Assembly (NCBI RefSeq): GCF_014205015.1
Contig: NZ_JACHMO010000001.1
Location: 5,828,001-5,892,000, forward strand
Direction: 5' to 3'
From: Saccharothrix ecbatanensis
GTDB taxonomy: Bacteria; Actinomycetota; Actinomycetes; Mycobacteriales; Pseudonocardiaceae
DNA length: 64,000 nucleotides
Shown here: in pieces, positions 1 through 9,219 of the stretch
How positions within the stretch are numbered: position 1 is the first letter of the stretch
How the letters are laid out: each line of letters begins with the position of its first letter
Notes under the pieces: model-generated
Told to the model about the DNA's origin: nothing
The model's input: only the letters and a program-made list of their open reading frames with translations
The model's database searches: none
Made by a program: the position numbers and the translations under genes

Positions 1-332
1 TTCGGGGCCGGGGGCTTCGGCGCCATCGGCTTCGGGCCGGGCATCGGACGCGGACCGGGCTTGCCGGCGGGTGCCGGCGGGCGCGGGGTCGTCGTCTCGC
101 TCTTGGTCTCGGCCGAGGGCGCGGGCTTCGGGGCCGCCGGGCGGGCGCCCGCCGGCTTGGCCTTGCCGTCGCTCTTGGCGTAGGCGTCACGAAGCCGCCG
201 GGCCACGGGGGCCTCGACGGTGCTGGACGCGGACTTCACGTATTCGCCCTGATCGGCGAGCTTCGTCAGTAGTTCTTTACTCGTGACACCGAGCTCTTTG
301 GCGAGCTCGTGCACGCGGGCCTTACCTGCCAC
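1..332 (-). CDS. infB: Translation initiation factor IF-2, N-terminal part (runs off left edge)
   Basis: Only the first ~110 codons are in the window. The protein opens with [16 protein letters not shown], the IF-2 N-terminal module, and then becomes a Pro/Ala/Gly/Lys-rich low-complexity linker as is usual in actinobacterial IF-2; the GTPase domain lies outside. The GTG start at 332 follows an AGAGGAG ribosome site 6-7 nt upstream. IF-2 is the GTPase that brings initiator tRNA to the 30S subunit. It lies downstream of ylxR, nusA and rimP in the classical rimP-nusA-ylxR-infB order, which makes the identification secure. Confidence 0.95.
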   Translation of the reverse strand, partial: MAGKARVHELAKELGVTSKELLTKLADQGEYVKSASSTVEAPVARRLRDAYAKSDGKAKPAGARPAAPKPAPSAETKSETTTPRPPAPAGKPGPRPMPGPKPMAPKPPAP

Positions 333-420
333 TGCACTCCTCTGTGAGGGAGGCCGGCGGGCAAGTCCCGTCGACCTCGTCTTAACGTCGCGCGTTCATG
401 TCTTCAGCTTCACGGCTGAC

Positions 421-765
421 TCATGACGGGTCGACCTGCTTCCTTGCTTCCTGCTGGTCACGGGGCGATCCCGCGACCTCCTTCCCACACTGCGCGAGGT
501 GAACGCGCACGCCTTCGACGTCGAGCGACCCCTGGACCCTGAAGGCCCGGGGGAACGCCCGTCGCTTCTCGGCGTTGCGGAGGCAGTCCGGATCGGGGTG
601 CAGCCATGCTCCCCTACCGGCCAACCGTCGACGCGTGTCCGGGACCACAGTCCCGCCCACGACCACCACGCGCAGCAGCTCGGAGGGCAACGTCCGAGCG
701 CGGCACCCTATGCACGTACGAACCGGGCCGATGTGCGCGAATTCCGATCCCCGACGTTGAACCAC
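421..765 (-). CDS. ylxR: YlxR family RNA-binding protein
   Basis: A 114-residue basic protein with the YlxR signature RTCIGCRAR near residue 20, followed by LRVVV and GRGAWLHPDPDC, typical of this small nucleic-acid-binding fold (also called RnpM in Firmicutes, where it modulates RNase P). It sits between nusA (22 nt upstream) and infB, its standard place. The GTG at 765 is the first start after the nusA stop; no clear Shine-Dalgarno is visible, so translational coupling to nusA is likely. The frame stays open upstream but those residues are antisense-free nusA shadow and not YlxR-like. Confidence 0.9.
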   Translation of the reverse strand: MVQRRGSEFAHIGPVRTCIGCRARTLPSELLRVVVVGGTVVPDTRRRLAGRGAWLHPDPDCLRNAEKRRAFPRAFRVQGSLDVEGVRVHLAQCGKEVAGSPRDQQEARKQVDPS

Positions 766-787
766 TGAGAAGTCTATCCCCTGTTGC

Positions 788-1810
788 CTAGTCGGCCGAA
801 CCGGATGTCGCCGCGCCCGCCGGAGCGGACCCGCCGGCCTCCGCGTCACTGCGGATGTCGATGCGCCAGCCGGTGAGCCGGGCGGCGAGCCGGGCGTTCT
901 GGCCCTCCTTGCCGATGGCGAGGGAGAGCTGGAAGTCCGGCACCACGACCCGGGCCGTCTTGGCGCGTTCGTCGAGCACCTTGACAGAGACAACCTTCGC
1001 CGGTGACAGGGCATTCCCGACGAACGTGGCGGGGTCGTCGGAGTGGTCGATGATGTCGATCTTCTCGCCGGCCAGCTCGCTCATCACGTTCCGCACCCGG
1101 GCGCCCATCGGGCCGATGCACGCGCCCTTGGCGTTGACGCCGGGCACCGTGGTGCGCACCGCGATTTTCGAGCGGTGACCTGCCTCACGTGCCACCGCGG
1201 GGATCTCGACGGTGCCGTCCGCGATCTCGGGCACTTCGAGGGCGAACAGCCTGCGCACCAGGTTGGGGTGGGTGCGCGACAGCGTGATCTGCGGGCCGCG
1301 GGTGCCGCGGGACACGCCCACGACGTAGCACTTGAGCCGTGAGCCGTGCTCGTAGGACTCGCCGGGCACCTGCTCGGCGGGCGGCAGCACGCCTTCGGTG
1401 TCACCGATCTGCACCACGACCATGCCGCGGGCGTTCGCGCGGGCGTCGCGCTGCACCACGCCGCCGATGATCTCGCCCTCCTTGGCGGAGAACTCGCCGA
1501 ACGTGCGCTCGTGCTCGGCGTCGCGCAGGCGCTGGAGGATGACCTGCCGGGCGGTGGTGGCGGCGATGCGGCCGAACCCCTCCGGGGTGTCGTCCCACTC
1601 CTCCAGCACGGAGCCGTCCGGGTTCAGGTCCTGCGCGAGGACCCGCACCGCGCCGGTCTTGCGGTCGATCTCCACCCGCGAGTGCGAGTGGTGGCCCTCG
1701 GTGTGCTTGTAGGCGGTCAGCAGGGCGGTCTCGATGGCTTCGAGAACCGTGTCGAAGGGGATGTCCTTGTCCCGTTCGATCGCCCTTAGAGCGGCGATGT
1801 CGACGTTCAC
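788..1810 (-). CDS. nusA: Transcription termination/antitermination factor NusA
   Basis: 340 residues. It starts [20 protein letters not shown], the NusA N-terminal RNA-polymerase-binding domain, followed by an S1 domain (about 110-185, [21 protein letters not shown]) and two KH domains ([41 protein letters not shown]). Length fits actinobacterial NusA, which lacks the C-terminal acidic repeats of E. coli. The GTG start at 1810 follows AAGGAGGAG and overlaps the rimP stop as GTGA, indicating translational coupling. It binds elongating polymerase and affects pausing and termination. Confidence 0.97.
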   Translation of the reverse strand: MNVDIAALRAIERDKDIPFDTVLEAIETALLTAYKHTEGHHSHSRVEIDRKTGAVRVLAQDLNPDGSVLEEWDDTPEGFGRIAATTARQVILQRLRDAEHERTFGEFSAKEGEIIGGVVQRDARANARGMVVVQIGDTEGVLPPAEQVPGESYEHGSRLKCYVVGVSRGTRGPQITLSRTHPNLVRRLFALEVPEIADGTVEIPAVAREAGHRSKIAVRTTVPGVNAKGACIGPMGARVRNVMSELAGEKIDIIDHSDDPATFVGNALSPAKVVSVKVLDERAKTARVVVPDFQLSLAIGKEGQNARLAARLTGWRIDIRSDAEAGGSAPAGAATSGSAD

Positions 1811-2331
1811 TCCGACTCCTCCTTCAGGTGCTTGCCTTCGAGGAGCGCGAGCTCGTCGACCGGCGGCTGCTTGAACTCGACTTCGACGACGGCGCGCTCG
1901 ATCGTCTTGTACTCGACGCGGCGCAGCTCGCCCTTGACCAGCAGCACGACTCCGGCGTCGTCGGCCTCGCCGACCCGGCCGAACCACTCGACCTGATCCG
2001 GCTGCTTGACCTTCACCAGCCGCAGTCGGTTGCGCTTCCAGTGGCGCGGTTTGGTCAGCGGGCGGTCCGCGCCGGGCGAGGTGACCTCGAGCGTGTACGA
2101 CCCCGCGATCAGGTGCTCGTGGGCGTCGAGCGCGGCGGACACGGCTCGGCCGACCATCGCCAGCTCGTCCGACGTGATGCCGTCGTCGCCGTCCACGACC
2201 ACCTTGACCAGCCTGCGACGCCCAGCCTGGTTCACGTCGAGCAGCTCGAGGTCGAAGCCGAGTGCCTCGACCTCTTCTCGCACGACGGGTGCTAGCTGCG
2301 CGGCGAGTTCTCCGCGCGGCGGGCTGGACAC
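1807..2331 (-). CDS. rimP: Ribosome maturation factor RimP
   Basis: 174 residues with the RimP features: an N-terminal domain ([18 protein letters not shown]) and the highly conserved [12 protein letters not shown] motif (about residue 85), then an SH3-like C-terminal domain. RimP assists 30S subunit maturation. First gene of the rimP-nusA-ylxR-infB operon. The GTG at 2331 gives [13 protein letters not shown]; the frame is open further upstream but that part is not conserved-looking and would overlap the promoter region of the divergent lipoprotein gene. Confidence 0.95.
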   Translation of the reverse strand: MSSPPRGELAAQLAPVVREEVEALGFDLELLDVNQAGRRRLVKVVVDGDDGITSDELAMVGRAVSAALDAHEHLIAGSYTLEVTSPGADRPLTKPRHWKRNRLRLVKVKQPDQVEWFGRVGEADDAGVVLLVKGELRRVEYKTIERAVVEVEFKQPPVDELALLEGKHLKEESE

Positions 2332-2478
2332 GTGGTGACTCCAAGTCTTTTCGAGTGCAGAGGGCACGGCAACCCCGACCGACGCTGCACTTCGCCGGCC
2401 GTGGTCGCCCAGACTATCCCTTTCGGCGAGGTCCCACGTGCCACGGGCGAGGGCGCGGCTCTGGCAGGATCGGCACAC

Positions 2479-2922
2479 GTGACCGGAAGAACGGCGTTCA
2501 GCAGGCGCGGAGTGCTGCTGGCGGCGGCCATCGCGCCGCTGGCAGTCGCGTGCACCACACCCCCGCCCCCGCCACCCCCGCCGGACCCGCTGTCGGAGCT
2601 GGTGAAGACGGCGCTGTCGGACGCCGCGCTGGCGACGGCCGTCGGCGCGCCGGAGACGGCCGCGGCGCGGGCCGAGCACGCCGCGAAACTCCAGGCTGAG
2701 GTGGACCGGGCGACACCGCGGGTGCCCGGGTCGTCGGTTCCGCCGACGACGTCGGCTTCGGTGGCTCCGCCGCCGGGCGCGTCACGGGAGGCTCTGGTGC
2801 CCGCGTTGCAGGCGGCGCAGAAGCAGGCGGGTGACCTGGTGGCGTCGACGCAGTCGTACCGGGTGGGACTGGTCGCCTCGGTGGCGGCCGGGTGCGCGAG
2901 CCTGGTGGAGGCGTTGTCGTGA
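2479..2922 (+). CDS. Putative Tat-exported lipoprotein
   Basis: 147 residues. The N-terminus has a twin-arginine motif (FSRRGVLLAAA) and a lipobox ending LAVAC at about residue 26, followed by a run of eight prolines, so a Tat-exported, lipid-anchored protein is likely. The rest is Ala/Val-rich helix. It is divergent from rimP and its stop overlaps the start of the DUF4439 gene (GTGA). The same pair next to rimP is known in mycobacteria (Rv2843/Rv2844 region), which supports GTG 2479 as start and both genes being real. Function unknown. Confidence 0.85.
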   Translation: MTGRTAFSRRGVLLAAAIAPLAVACTTPPPPPPPPDPLSELVKTALSDAALATAVGAPETAAARAEHAAKLQAEVDRATPRVPGSSVPPTTSASVAPPPGASREALVPALQAAQKQAGDLVASTQSYRVGLVASVAAGCASLVEALS

Positions 2923-3353
2923 GCGTGGAGTCGATGCAGGAGGCGCTGCGCGCCGAGCACGCGGCGGTGTGGACGTACGGGCTGGTCAGCGCGTTCATCT
3001 CGGTGCCGCAGCAGGTGGCGGCGGTGGCCGACGGCGCGAACGCGCACCGGGCGCGGCGGGACGTGACGGAGCGGTGGCTGCGGGACGCCGGGGCCACTCC
3101 ACAGCCACCGGCGGCGGCCTACCTCGCGCCCCAGCCGGTGGACAGCGCGGCGTCGGCTATCGCGGCGCTGGTCTCGGTGGAGACGGACGCGTGCGTGGCC
3201 TGGCGCGGGGTGCTGGAGCGGACCGAGGACGGGACGCTGCGGACGTCGGCGCTGGACGCGTTGACCGTGGCGGCGGTGCGGGCGACCCGGTGGCGCAAGG
3301 CGGCCGGGCTGACGCCGGCGTCGATCCCGTTCCCGGGCGCCGGCGTCGGCTGA
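2919..3353 (+). CDS. DUF4439 ferritin-like domain protein
   Basis: 144 residues of four-helix type: MQEALRAEHAAVWTYGLVSAF at the start matches the ferritin-like DUF4439 family (E-H-A-A-x-x-x-Y pattern that could supply metal ligands), with a second EHxxR-type helix (GANAHRARRDVTERW). Cytoplasmic, no signal. It overlaps the upstream lipoprotein gene by 4 nt, so the two are co-translated and may act together at the membrane. Metal binding has not been shown for this family as far as I know. Confidence 0.85.
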   Translation: MSVESMQEALRAEHAAVWTYGLVSAFISVPQQVAAVADGANAHRARRDVTERWLRDAGATPQPPAAAYLAPQPVDSAASAIAALVSVETDACVAWRGVLERTEDGTLRTSALDALTVAAVRATRWRKAAGLTPASIPFPGAGVG

Positions 3354-3364
3354 CGCCGGCGGGG

Positions 3365-4105
3365 TCAGGGGATCAGGTCTGCGGCGAGGCGCATGGCGTC
3401 TTCGCTGATCCGCTTCATCAACTGGATGTGCCTGGTCTCGTCGGGGCCGTGGACGGCCGAGTCAGACTCGATGATGATCACGTCGAGGTCCCTCTGCTCC
3501 GACGCGAAACCGCCATTGGCCAGCGTGAGCATGTTCGGCACCCGCACCGCGCCGTCCTTGACCAGGTCGTTGACGTTGCCGGTGCCGTCGCGGGTGGTCA
3601 GGTCCTTGAGCTTGGCGGCGTCTTCGACGGTCTTCATCCGCACCACGGACACGGATGTGTAGACCTTCACCCCGTCGGGGGTGGTGGTCGTGTACAGCCC
3701 GCGAGTGAGCTGCTGGCACGGCGTGGTGGTCAGGAAAACCTTGGTCGGCCCGTACGCGTGCGGCGCGCAGTCGCTGTCCTTGAGCGGCTCCGGCACGTCC
3801 GGCGACTTGACGAAGGTGAACTCGCCGGGCGGCGCGGACGTCGGGGCGGGTGTGCCGGTCTGCTCGTTCTTCGGCATCACGACCAGCCAGACCAGCCCGG
3901 ACACCACGGCCACACCGACCAGCCCCAGCCCTTTGAGCACCAGCCCGCGACGGGACGGCTTCGGCGCGGGCGGCCGGGGCGGCGGCGAGTTCAGCAACGA
4001 GTCCAACTGACCGATCTCCGACCGCCACAGCGGCGCCGTGTCCGACGTCCGGATGGGCGGGATCCGCTGCGTCACCTCTTGGGGTGATTCGGGAGGAACC
4101 GACAC
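3365..4105 (-). CDS. Single-pass membrane protein, unknown function
   Basis: 246 residues: a ~50-residue cytoplasmic N-terminus rich in Pro, one transmembrane helix (LVLKGLGLVGVAVVSGLVWLVVM, about 54-76, quoted in part), then a ~165-residue extracytoplasmic domain with two cysteines (SDCAP, TPCQQL) that may form a disulfide. It starts at GTG 4105; no strong ribosome site. It is convergent with DUF4439 with 11 nt between stops. I do not recognise the outer domain. Confidence 0.8.
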   Translation of the reverse strand: MSVPPESPQEVTQRIPPIRTSDTAPLWRSEIGQLDSLLNSPPPRPPAPKPSRRGLVLKGLGLVGVAVVSGLVWLVVMPKNEQTGTPAPTSAPPGEFTFVKSPDVPEPLKDSDCAPHAYGPTKVFLTTTPCQQLTRGLYTTTTPDGVKVYTSVSVVRMKTVEDAAKLKDLTTRDGTGNVNDLVKDGAVRVPNMLTLANGGFASEQRDLDVIIIESDSAVHGPDETRHIQLMKRISEDAMRLAADLIP

Positions 4106-4130
4106 AAAGACTCACGGTAACGGACGGGCG

Positions 4131-5138
4131 TCAGCCGAGCGCCTTGAGCACCAGATCGACATCGGGCACGGCGTTGTACAGGTGAAACGCCAGCCGGACC
4201 CGTCCGGCGCGCAGACTCGACCGAACTCCGGCGGCGGCCAGCCGCTCGCTCGCCGACGGCAGGTCCAGCGACACGATCGCGGATCCGCGCGCGGGCAGCC
4301 CGAGACCGGCCAGGAGGGTGTCGGCGAGCGCCACGTTGTGGTCGCGGACCGCCGCCAGGTCGAGCGAGGCGAGGTACGTCAGCGACGCCGCGGCGCCGAC
4401 CTGGGCCAGCCAGCCGGGTGAGATGTCGAGCCGCCGGGCGTCCGGCGCGAGGCGCAGCGGCAGCCCGTAGACCGTGGTCCAGGGGTCGTCACCGGCGTAC
4501 CAGTTCGCCGCCGCGGGCACCGTGCGCTCCAACGCCGAGGGCGAGCACGCGAGCCACGCGCACCCCCGCGGGGCCATCAGGAACTTGTAGCCGACGGCGA
4601 CCACCCAGTCCGCCCAGTCCAGTTCGAGCGGCAGCCAGCCGGCCGCCTGGGAAGCGTCCAGGAGCACCGGCACGCCGGTCGCGCGGAGCCCTTCCAGGTC
4701 CACGATCCGGCCGTCGACGGACTGCACGACGCTCACCGCGACGAGGTCGTGCGAGCCCGCTTCGGCCACGATCTCGTCCAGATCGACTTCGGTGACCCGC
4801 AAGCCCCGCGCCGCGAACGGGAACGTCAGGCTGGTGAACTCGCCTCGCGCCACCAGCACGGACGCGTCGGCGGGCAGGCCGGCGGCCACCAGGGCCACGA
4901 GCTGGGAGCCCGACGCGCCCATCGCCACACGTTCGGCCGGCACGCCCACGAGCTGCCCGAACGCGGTGCGCGCCGCGGCGACGTGGGGGTCGAAGTCGGT
5001 GGGGCGGTCGAGGCCCGCCGACCACCGCCGCACGGCCTCGGACACAGCGGCGGCGGCGGGTGCGGGCGGGACGCCGATGCCGGCGGTGTTCAGGTAGCCG
5101 AGGGGGACGTCGAAGGTCGTGCCGAACGATGAGCGCAT
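4131..5138 (-). CDS. Class V aminotransferase family PLP enzyme
   Basis: 335 residues of the aminotransferase class V / cysteine-desulfurase-like fold. Visible are the N-terminal GYLNTAGIGVPP, the PLP phosphate/ring region (MGASGSQLVALVA), the aspartate stacking on PLP (VPVLLDASQAAGWLPL) and the Schiff-base lysine in VVAVGYKFLMAPRGCAWL. It lacks the conserved catalytic Cys loop I would expect in a true NifS/SufS, so the substrate is uncertain (kynureninase/isopenicillin-epimerase-like relatives). ATG at 5138 gives MRSSFGTTFDVPLG. Followed upstream by an SDR gene on the same strand (47 nt gap). Confidence 0.88.
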   Translation of the reverse strand: MRSSFGTTFDVPLGYLNTAGIGVPPAPAAAAVSEAVRRWSAGLDRPTDFDPHVAAARTAFGQLVGVPAERVAMGASGSQLVALVAAGLPADASVLVARGEFTSLTFPFAARGLRVTEVDLDEIVAEAGSHDLVAVSVVQSVDGRIVDLEGLRATGVPVLLDASQAAGWLPLELDWADWVVAVGYKFLMAPRGCAWLACSPSALERTVPAAANWYAGDDPWTTVYGLPLRLAPDARRLDISPGWLAQVGAAASLTYLASLDLAAVRDHNVALADTLLAGLGLPARGSAIVSLDLPSASERLAAAGVRSSLRAGRVRLAFHLYNAVPDVDLVLKALG

Positions 5139-5185
5139 GAGGCCATCACAGGGGCTCGCAGGCCTCGGCGTCCACCGGAAAACCG

Positions 5186-5971
5186 TCAGTGCAGGCTGAT
5201 CACGTTCCTGGTGACCTTGGCCGCCGCGTCGGAGCACAGGAACGCCACCACGCCGGCGACGTCCTCCGGCTGCGACACGTCGTGCTCCGCGCGGACCGCG
5301 TCGTTGACCCAGCCGGTGTCGGTGACGCCCGGCTTGACCACGTTCGACGTGATGCCGTGCGGCCACAGCTCGGTCGCCGCGGCCATGGCGTAGTTGTCCA
5401 GCGCCGCCTTGGCCGCGCCGTAGGTCACCTCGCTGGGGAACCCGAGCGGGCCGCCCGACGTGAGGCCGACGATGCGTCCCCAGTTCCCGCCGCGGGCGAT
5501 GTGCCGCCGGGCGAACTCGGCGATCAGCAGCGCGCCGGCCCGTGCGTCCACCGCGAACTGCGCGTCGAACGTCTGCGCCGTCACCGCCCCCAGCAGCCGG
5601 CCGAACTTGTCGGTCTCGGCGGCCAGGAACGTGTCCTGGACCCAGGCGGACGCGTTGTTGACCAGGATGTCGACCGGTCCGAAGACCTGTTCGGCGGTGT
5701 CGAACAGCATGGCGGGCGCCAGCGGGTCGGTGAGGTCGACCTCGATCGCGTGCGCCTTGCCGCCCGCCTCGGTGATGGCGGCGACCACCTCGTCCGCGCC
5801 CGACTCGCGGGCGGTGAAGTACTCCTGCGGCGTGCTCGGGTCCGGCGGGGGCACGAAGCGCAGGAACGTGATGAGGACGTTGACTCCCTGTGCCGCGAGG
5901 GCCTTGGCGGTCTCGGCGCCGATGCCCTGGTTGGCCCCCGTGACGATCGCGGTATGGATCACGATCCGCAT
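5186..5971 (-). CDS. Short-chain dehydrogenase/reductase
   Basis: 261 residues. Rossmann cofactor motif VTGANQGIGAETAK (TGxxxGIG), NNASAW, and the active-site YxxxK in SEVTYGAAKAALDNY. A ~20-residue Pro-rich insertion after beta2 (FVPPPDPSTPQEY) is a feature of one actinobacterial SDR subfamily. C-terminus is the usual PEDVAGVVAFLCSDAA segment. Likely NAD(P)H-dependent oxidoreductase of unknown substrate. Start at ATG 5971 (MRIVIHTAIVTG); the frame is open upstream without family similarity. It may be co-transcribed with the aminotransferase. Confidence 0.9.
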   Translation of the reverse strand: MRIVIHTAIVTGANQGIGAETAKALAAQGVNVLITFLRFVPPPDPSTPQEYFTARESGADEVVAAITEAGGKAHAIEVDLTDPLAPAMLFDTAEQVFGPVDILVNNASAWVQDTFLAAETDKFGRLLGAVTAQTFDAQFAVDARAGALLIAEFARRHIARGGNWGRIVGLTSGGPLGFPSEVTYGAAKAALDNYAMAAATELWPHGITSNVVKPGVTDTGWVNDAVRAEHDVSQPEDVAGVVAFLCSDAAAKVTRNVISLH

Positions 5972-6046
5972 CCTGCCTGATCGGGGGACGGCGTCGCATC
6001 GCAATTGCGGGTGGTCGGACGTGCGGCGTTCGTAAGCTCTGGGGTC

Positions 6047-6454
6047 ATGCGCAGTGAAGAGATCGAGATCCGCACCGGGTCGGCCGAGGTCGTGCACGAC
6101 CTGACCCGTGCGTGCGAGGACTTCCTGGCCGAGGTGGACGGCGACGGGCTGCTGCACGTCTGGGTGCCGCACGCCACCGCCGGTCTGGCGGTGCTGGAGA
6201 CCGGCGCGGGCAGCGACGAAGACCTGCTGGCCGCGCTGCGCGAGCTGCTGCCCGCCGACGGCCGGTGGCGGCACCGGCACGGGACGCCGGGTCACGGCCG
6301 TGACCACGTGCTCCCCGCGCTGGTGCCGCCGTACGCGACGATCCCGGTGCTAGGCGGTGTGCTGGCGCTGGGCACCTGGCAGTCCGTCTGCCTGGTCGAC
6401 ACGAACGTCGACAACCCCGTCCGCAAGGTCCGGCTGTCCTTCCTTCCCGGCTAG
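6047..6454 (+). CDS. YjbQ (UPF0047) family protein
   Basis: 135 residues. The motifs WVPHATAGLAVLE, HRHGTPGHGRDHVLPAL and LGTWQSVCLVDTN match the YjbQ/UPF0047 family, whose conserved histidines bind metal and for which weak thiamin-phosphate synthase activity has been reported. Divergent from the SDR gene. Its 3' end overlaps the 3' end of the minus-strand membrane-protein gene by 105 nt, an unusually long convergent overlap. Confidence 0.92.
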   Translation: MRSEEIEIRTGSAEVVHDLTRACEDFLAEVDGDGLLHVWVPHATAGLAVLETGAGSDEDLLAALRELLPADGRWRHRHGTPGHGRDHVLPALVPPYATIPVLGGVLALGTWQSVCLVDTNVDNPVRKVRLSFLPG

Positions 6455-7411
6455 GCCCTTCTCCGGCAGGACCTTCTTGGGCAGAAGCAGGACGGCCAGA
6501 CCGACCGCGGCCATGCCCACGAACACCCACACCTGGGCGGTGTCGGGCGAGCCGCCGTTCAGCAGCGCGCGCAGGCCCTCGGCGGAGAACCGGAACGGCG
6601 TCCACGACCACAGCAACGCGCGGTAGACGGGGTCGAGCAGTTCCGGCACCTGACCGGCGACAGCGGGCGCGATCAGGTACATCGGTCCCAGCAGGGCCAT
6701 CGCGCGGATGCCGAGAAGCCGCAGCAGAGCGCCCTGGACCAGGGCGAACGCCCCGGCGAGCAGGGCGAGGTAGCCGAGCACGTCCCAGCCGAGCGGCAGC
6801 GCCGAGTCCCACAGGGCGAAGAAGCCCGCCACGACCGCGACGCCCAGCACGGTCGCCGTCGTGGCGCCGACCAGCCTGCTGACCGTGTTCGGCCTGCGTG
6901 CCAGCGCCGTGAACGCCGCCCCGGCGATTAGACCCGTGATCCACAGCAACGCGCTCGCGGCCAGTGGCGCGGTCCGACCCGCGGCGGACGCCGGGTTCAG
7001 CATGAGGACCTGCGCCTGCATCCCGGCCCCTTGCGTGACGCCGGCGAGCACCTGCTGGGCGACCTGCGTGCCGGACGGGTTCACCGCGCCGGACAGCACC
7101 ACGGTCGCGCCGGCGGGCGCCAGTTCGAGCACGCCGTAGACCTCTTGGCGGGACAGCAGGTCCCGCGCCTCCCCCGGTGTGGTCACGCGCCACGTGACCT
7201 CCGCCGTGCCCGCACCGGCGAGCTTGTCGGCGACGCCGCGCAGCTGTGGTGGCGCATCGGGGCCCACGGCGACCGCGAGCGGCACCGCCTCCGGGTGCAC
7301 GGTCGCCTGGACGCCGAACGTCACCAGACCCAGCACGAGCGCGATCAGCGCGCCCACCACGGCGGTGGCCACAGCGGTGACCGCCGGCGGTCGGTCGTGC
7401 AGTGCGGCCAT
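6350..7411 (-). CDS. ABC-2 type permease-like membrane protein
   Basis: 353 residues. One N-terminal transmembrane helix (TAVVGALIALVLGLVTFG), a ~100-residue outer domain (through LAGVTQGAG), then about five further helices to residue ~315, the topology of ABC-2/YhgE-like permeases. A GAGGAGG ribosome site precedes ATG 7411. The last ~35 residues are hydrophilic and encoded opposite yjbQ; this tail may be a neutral read-through since no earlier stop exists. No ATPase gene is adjacent, so transport activity is only a guess. Upstream, two GATCGGATCG direct repeats (about 7430-7455) may be regulatory. Confidence 0.85.
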   Translation of the reverse strand: MAALHDRPPAVTAVATAVVGALIALVLGLVTFGVQATVHPEAVPLAVAVGPDAPPQLRGVADKLAGAGTAEVTWRVTTPGEARDLLSRQEVYGVLELAPAGATVVLSGAVNPSGTQVAQQVLAGVTQGAGMQAQVLMLNPASAAGRTAPLAASALLWITGLIAGAAFTALARRPNTVSRLVGATTATVLGVAVVAGFFALWDSALPLGWDVLGYLALLAGAFALVQGALLRLLGIRAMALLGPMYLIAPAVAGQVPELLDPVYRALLWSWTPFRFSAEGLRALLNGGSPDTAQVWVFVGMAAVGLAVLLLPKKVLPEKGLAGKEGQPDLADGVVDVRVDQADGLPGAQRQHTA

Positions 7412-7568
7412 GTCGTCCTCCTCGTAGTCGATCGGATCGGAGTTGATCGGATCGCGTAGTTCATCAGGTGTTGAATTCGACGCTACGCCGCGCCCACGAG
7501 AGAAGTCAACGTGTGCTGAATTCCTCGGAGAGGTCCGGGACGGGGAACCGGCACGGTACGGTTTCGCC

Positions 7569-8498
7569 GTGACTTACCCAGGTGACGGCCAGTCCGGCTG
7601 GGGCGGCCAGCCCGGCCAGGGCGACTGGGGGCCGCAGGACCACGGCCATGCGCAGCAGGGCTACCCGCAGCAGGGTTACGGCGGTTCGTACGGCGGGCTC
7701 GGCGTGTTCTCCGGCGGCGCCGAGCCGCCGCCCAAGAAGGACAAGACCAAGCTGTGGCTGGCGGTCGGCGCGGTCGTGCTCGTGCTCGTCGGTGCCGGCG
7801 TGACGACCTACGTGATGACCCGCCCGGACGCCCCGGCGCCGATCGCCCAGAACACGAGCAGCAGCGCGCCCACGACGACCACCACCGCGAAATCGACTGC
7901 GAAGTCGACCACGAAGTCGAGCGCGCCGAACACCACCTGCCAGCCGGTCCAGCCCGGCTGGAACTGCCTGCCCGTCCCCGGCCTGTCGTACAGCTACGAC
8001 GTGCCCAAGGGCTGGTCCCCCTCGGACGGCCACGCCGCGGTCGAGGGGATGACGGACGTGAAGCTGACCGGCCTGACCGTCGTCGGCGCCTACGACTGCG
8101 AGGGCCGGGGCTTCACCCGCGGCGGCGCGGGCGGCGTCGTGGTGCCTCAGACCGACCTGGCCGCGGTGGCCAAGGACTTCGCCCAGAAGCTCGGCACCCA
8201 GTTCTACGAGTCGGCGCCCCAGTTCGACGTGAAGCTGAGCGAGCCGAAGCCCGTGAAGGTGCCCAACAAGCCGGCTGAAATCGAGGGCGTGCAGGTCGAC
8301 GCCACCATCACCACGTCCGGTGACAAGTGCCTGGCCACCAAGGGCATGGTGAAGGTGCTGGTGCTGCGCGGCGACAAGGGGTTCCACGTGTTCATGTCCA
8401 ACGGCGACCTCGAAGGCGGTCCCGCCGAGCCCAAGCCGCCGACGGAGGCCGACCTGCAGACCATGGTCGACTCCGTCCGGGCACTGAGCCGGAGCTGA
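7569..8498 (+). CDS. Membrane-anchored extracytoplasmic protein (paralogue of next gene)
   Basis: 309 residues: a Gln/Gly/Tyr-rich cytoplasmic head (GYPQQGYGG), one transmembrane helix (LWLAVGAVVLVLVGAGVTTYV, about 60-80; segment quoted at 20 or fewer in part), a Ser/Thr/Lys linker (TAKSTAKSTTKSSAP) and an outer globular domain with paired Cys (TTCQPVQPGWNCL; YDCEGRG; DKCLATK). Start GTG 7569 is chosen because VTYPGDGQSG begins the low-complexity head typical of such proteins. It is followed after 4 nt by a paralogue, so a duplicated pair, probably one operon with the HAD gene. Confidence 0.85.
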   Translation: MTYPGDGQSGWGGQPGQGDWGPQDHGHAQQGYPQQGYGGSYGGLGVFSGGAEPPPKKDKTKLWLAVGAVVLVLVGAGVTTYVMTRPDAPAPIAQNTSSSAPTTTTTAKSTAKSTTKSSAPNTTCQPVQPGWNCLPVPGLSYSYDVPKGWSPSDGHAAVEGMTDVKLTGLTVVGAYDCEGRGFTRGGAGGVVVPQTDLAAVAKDFAQKLGTQFYESAPQFDVKLSEPKPVKVPNKPAEIEGVQVDATITTSGDKCLATKGMVKVLVLRGDKGFHVFMSNGDLEGGPAEPKPPTEADLQTMVDSVRALSRS

Positions 8499-8502
8499 GC
8501 CC

Positions 8503-9219
8503 GTGAGCTACTCCGGACTGGGCGTCTACCAGCAGCAACCGCCACCGAAGCCACCGAGCCGCGCGCCGTTGTGGATCGCGCTCGCCGTGGTCGGCGTGCT
8601 CGCCCTCGGCGGCGGCGTGACGGCATTCGTGGTGCTGAACTCCAAGAGTGAGGCCACGCCCACGTCGTCCGGGTCGACGCCGACGTCGACCACGCCGTCC
8701 GGGCCGGAATGGCAGCCGGTGGAGGACTCGCAGTCAGGCCTGGAGTACGAGCTGCCGCCGTCGTGGGAGTCCACCGGCGCCGGCGCGTCCGGGCCGGTGC
8801 GGATGTCCACGTCGTACGTTTCGCGGCCGTTCCAGTGCCAGGGGCGCAGCATGATCCAGGCGCAGGCGATGGCCGGAACTGCTGCCGACGACGACCTGGA
8901 GAAGGTCGCCACCGACCTGGTGAACCGGATCGCGGCCGGCGGGTACACCGTCAACGGCGCGCCGCCCGAGATCGCCGAACCGCAGGTCGAGTCCGGTGAC
9001 TCCGCGGAGCCCGAGGTGGTGCGGGTCAGCGTCTCGGTGACGCCGAAGTCCGCCAGCGCCTGCTACGCGCCCAAGGCCACGGTCAGCGCGGTGGCGTTGC
9101 GCAACGGTAAGAAGACGTCGGTGTTCGTGCTGAACGTCGCCGAAGGCGGGCCGCACGTGGCCGAGGGGCCGTCCGACGACGACGTGAAGCGGATCCTGGA
9201 GAGCGTGCGGCTGTCGTGA
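8503..9219 (+). CDS. Membrane-anchored extracytoplasmic protein (paralogue of previous gene)
   Basis: 238 residues with the same plan as its neighbour: short Pro/Gln head (YQQQPPPKPPSRAP), one transmembrane helix (LWIALAVVGVLALGGGVTAF), a Thr/Ser/Pro linker and an outer domain with QSGLEYELPPSW, QCQGRS and CYAPKATV, corresponding to SYSYDVPKGW, DCEGRG and CLATKGMV in the first paralogue. The two cysteines in the same places suggest a common disulfide. GTG 8503 is 4 nt after the previous stop; its own stop overlaps the HAD gene start (GTGA). Function unknown. Confidence 0.85.
   Translation: MSYSGLGVYQQQPPPKPPSRAPLWIALAVVGVLALGGGVTAFVVLNSKSEATPTSSGSTPTSTTPSGPEWQPVEDSQSGLEYELPPSWESTGAGASGPVRMSTSYVSRPFQCQGRSMIQAQAMAGTAADDDLEKVATDLVNRIAAGGYTVNGAPPEIAEPQVESGDSAEPEVVRVSVSVTPKSASACYAPKATVSAVALRNGKKTSVFVLNVAEGGPHVAEGPSDDDVKRILESVRLS

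Noticed and set aside
4131..5138. Cysteine desulfurase call for the class V aminotransferase
   Set aside because: No catalytic Cys loop visible and no suf/isc neighbours; left as family-level call.
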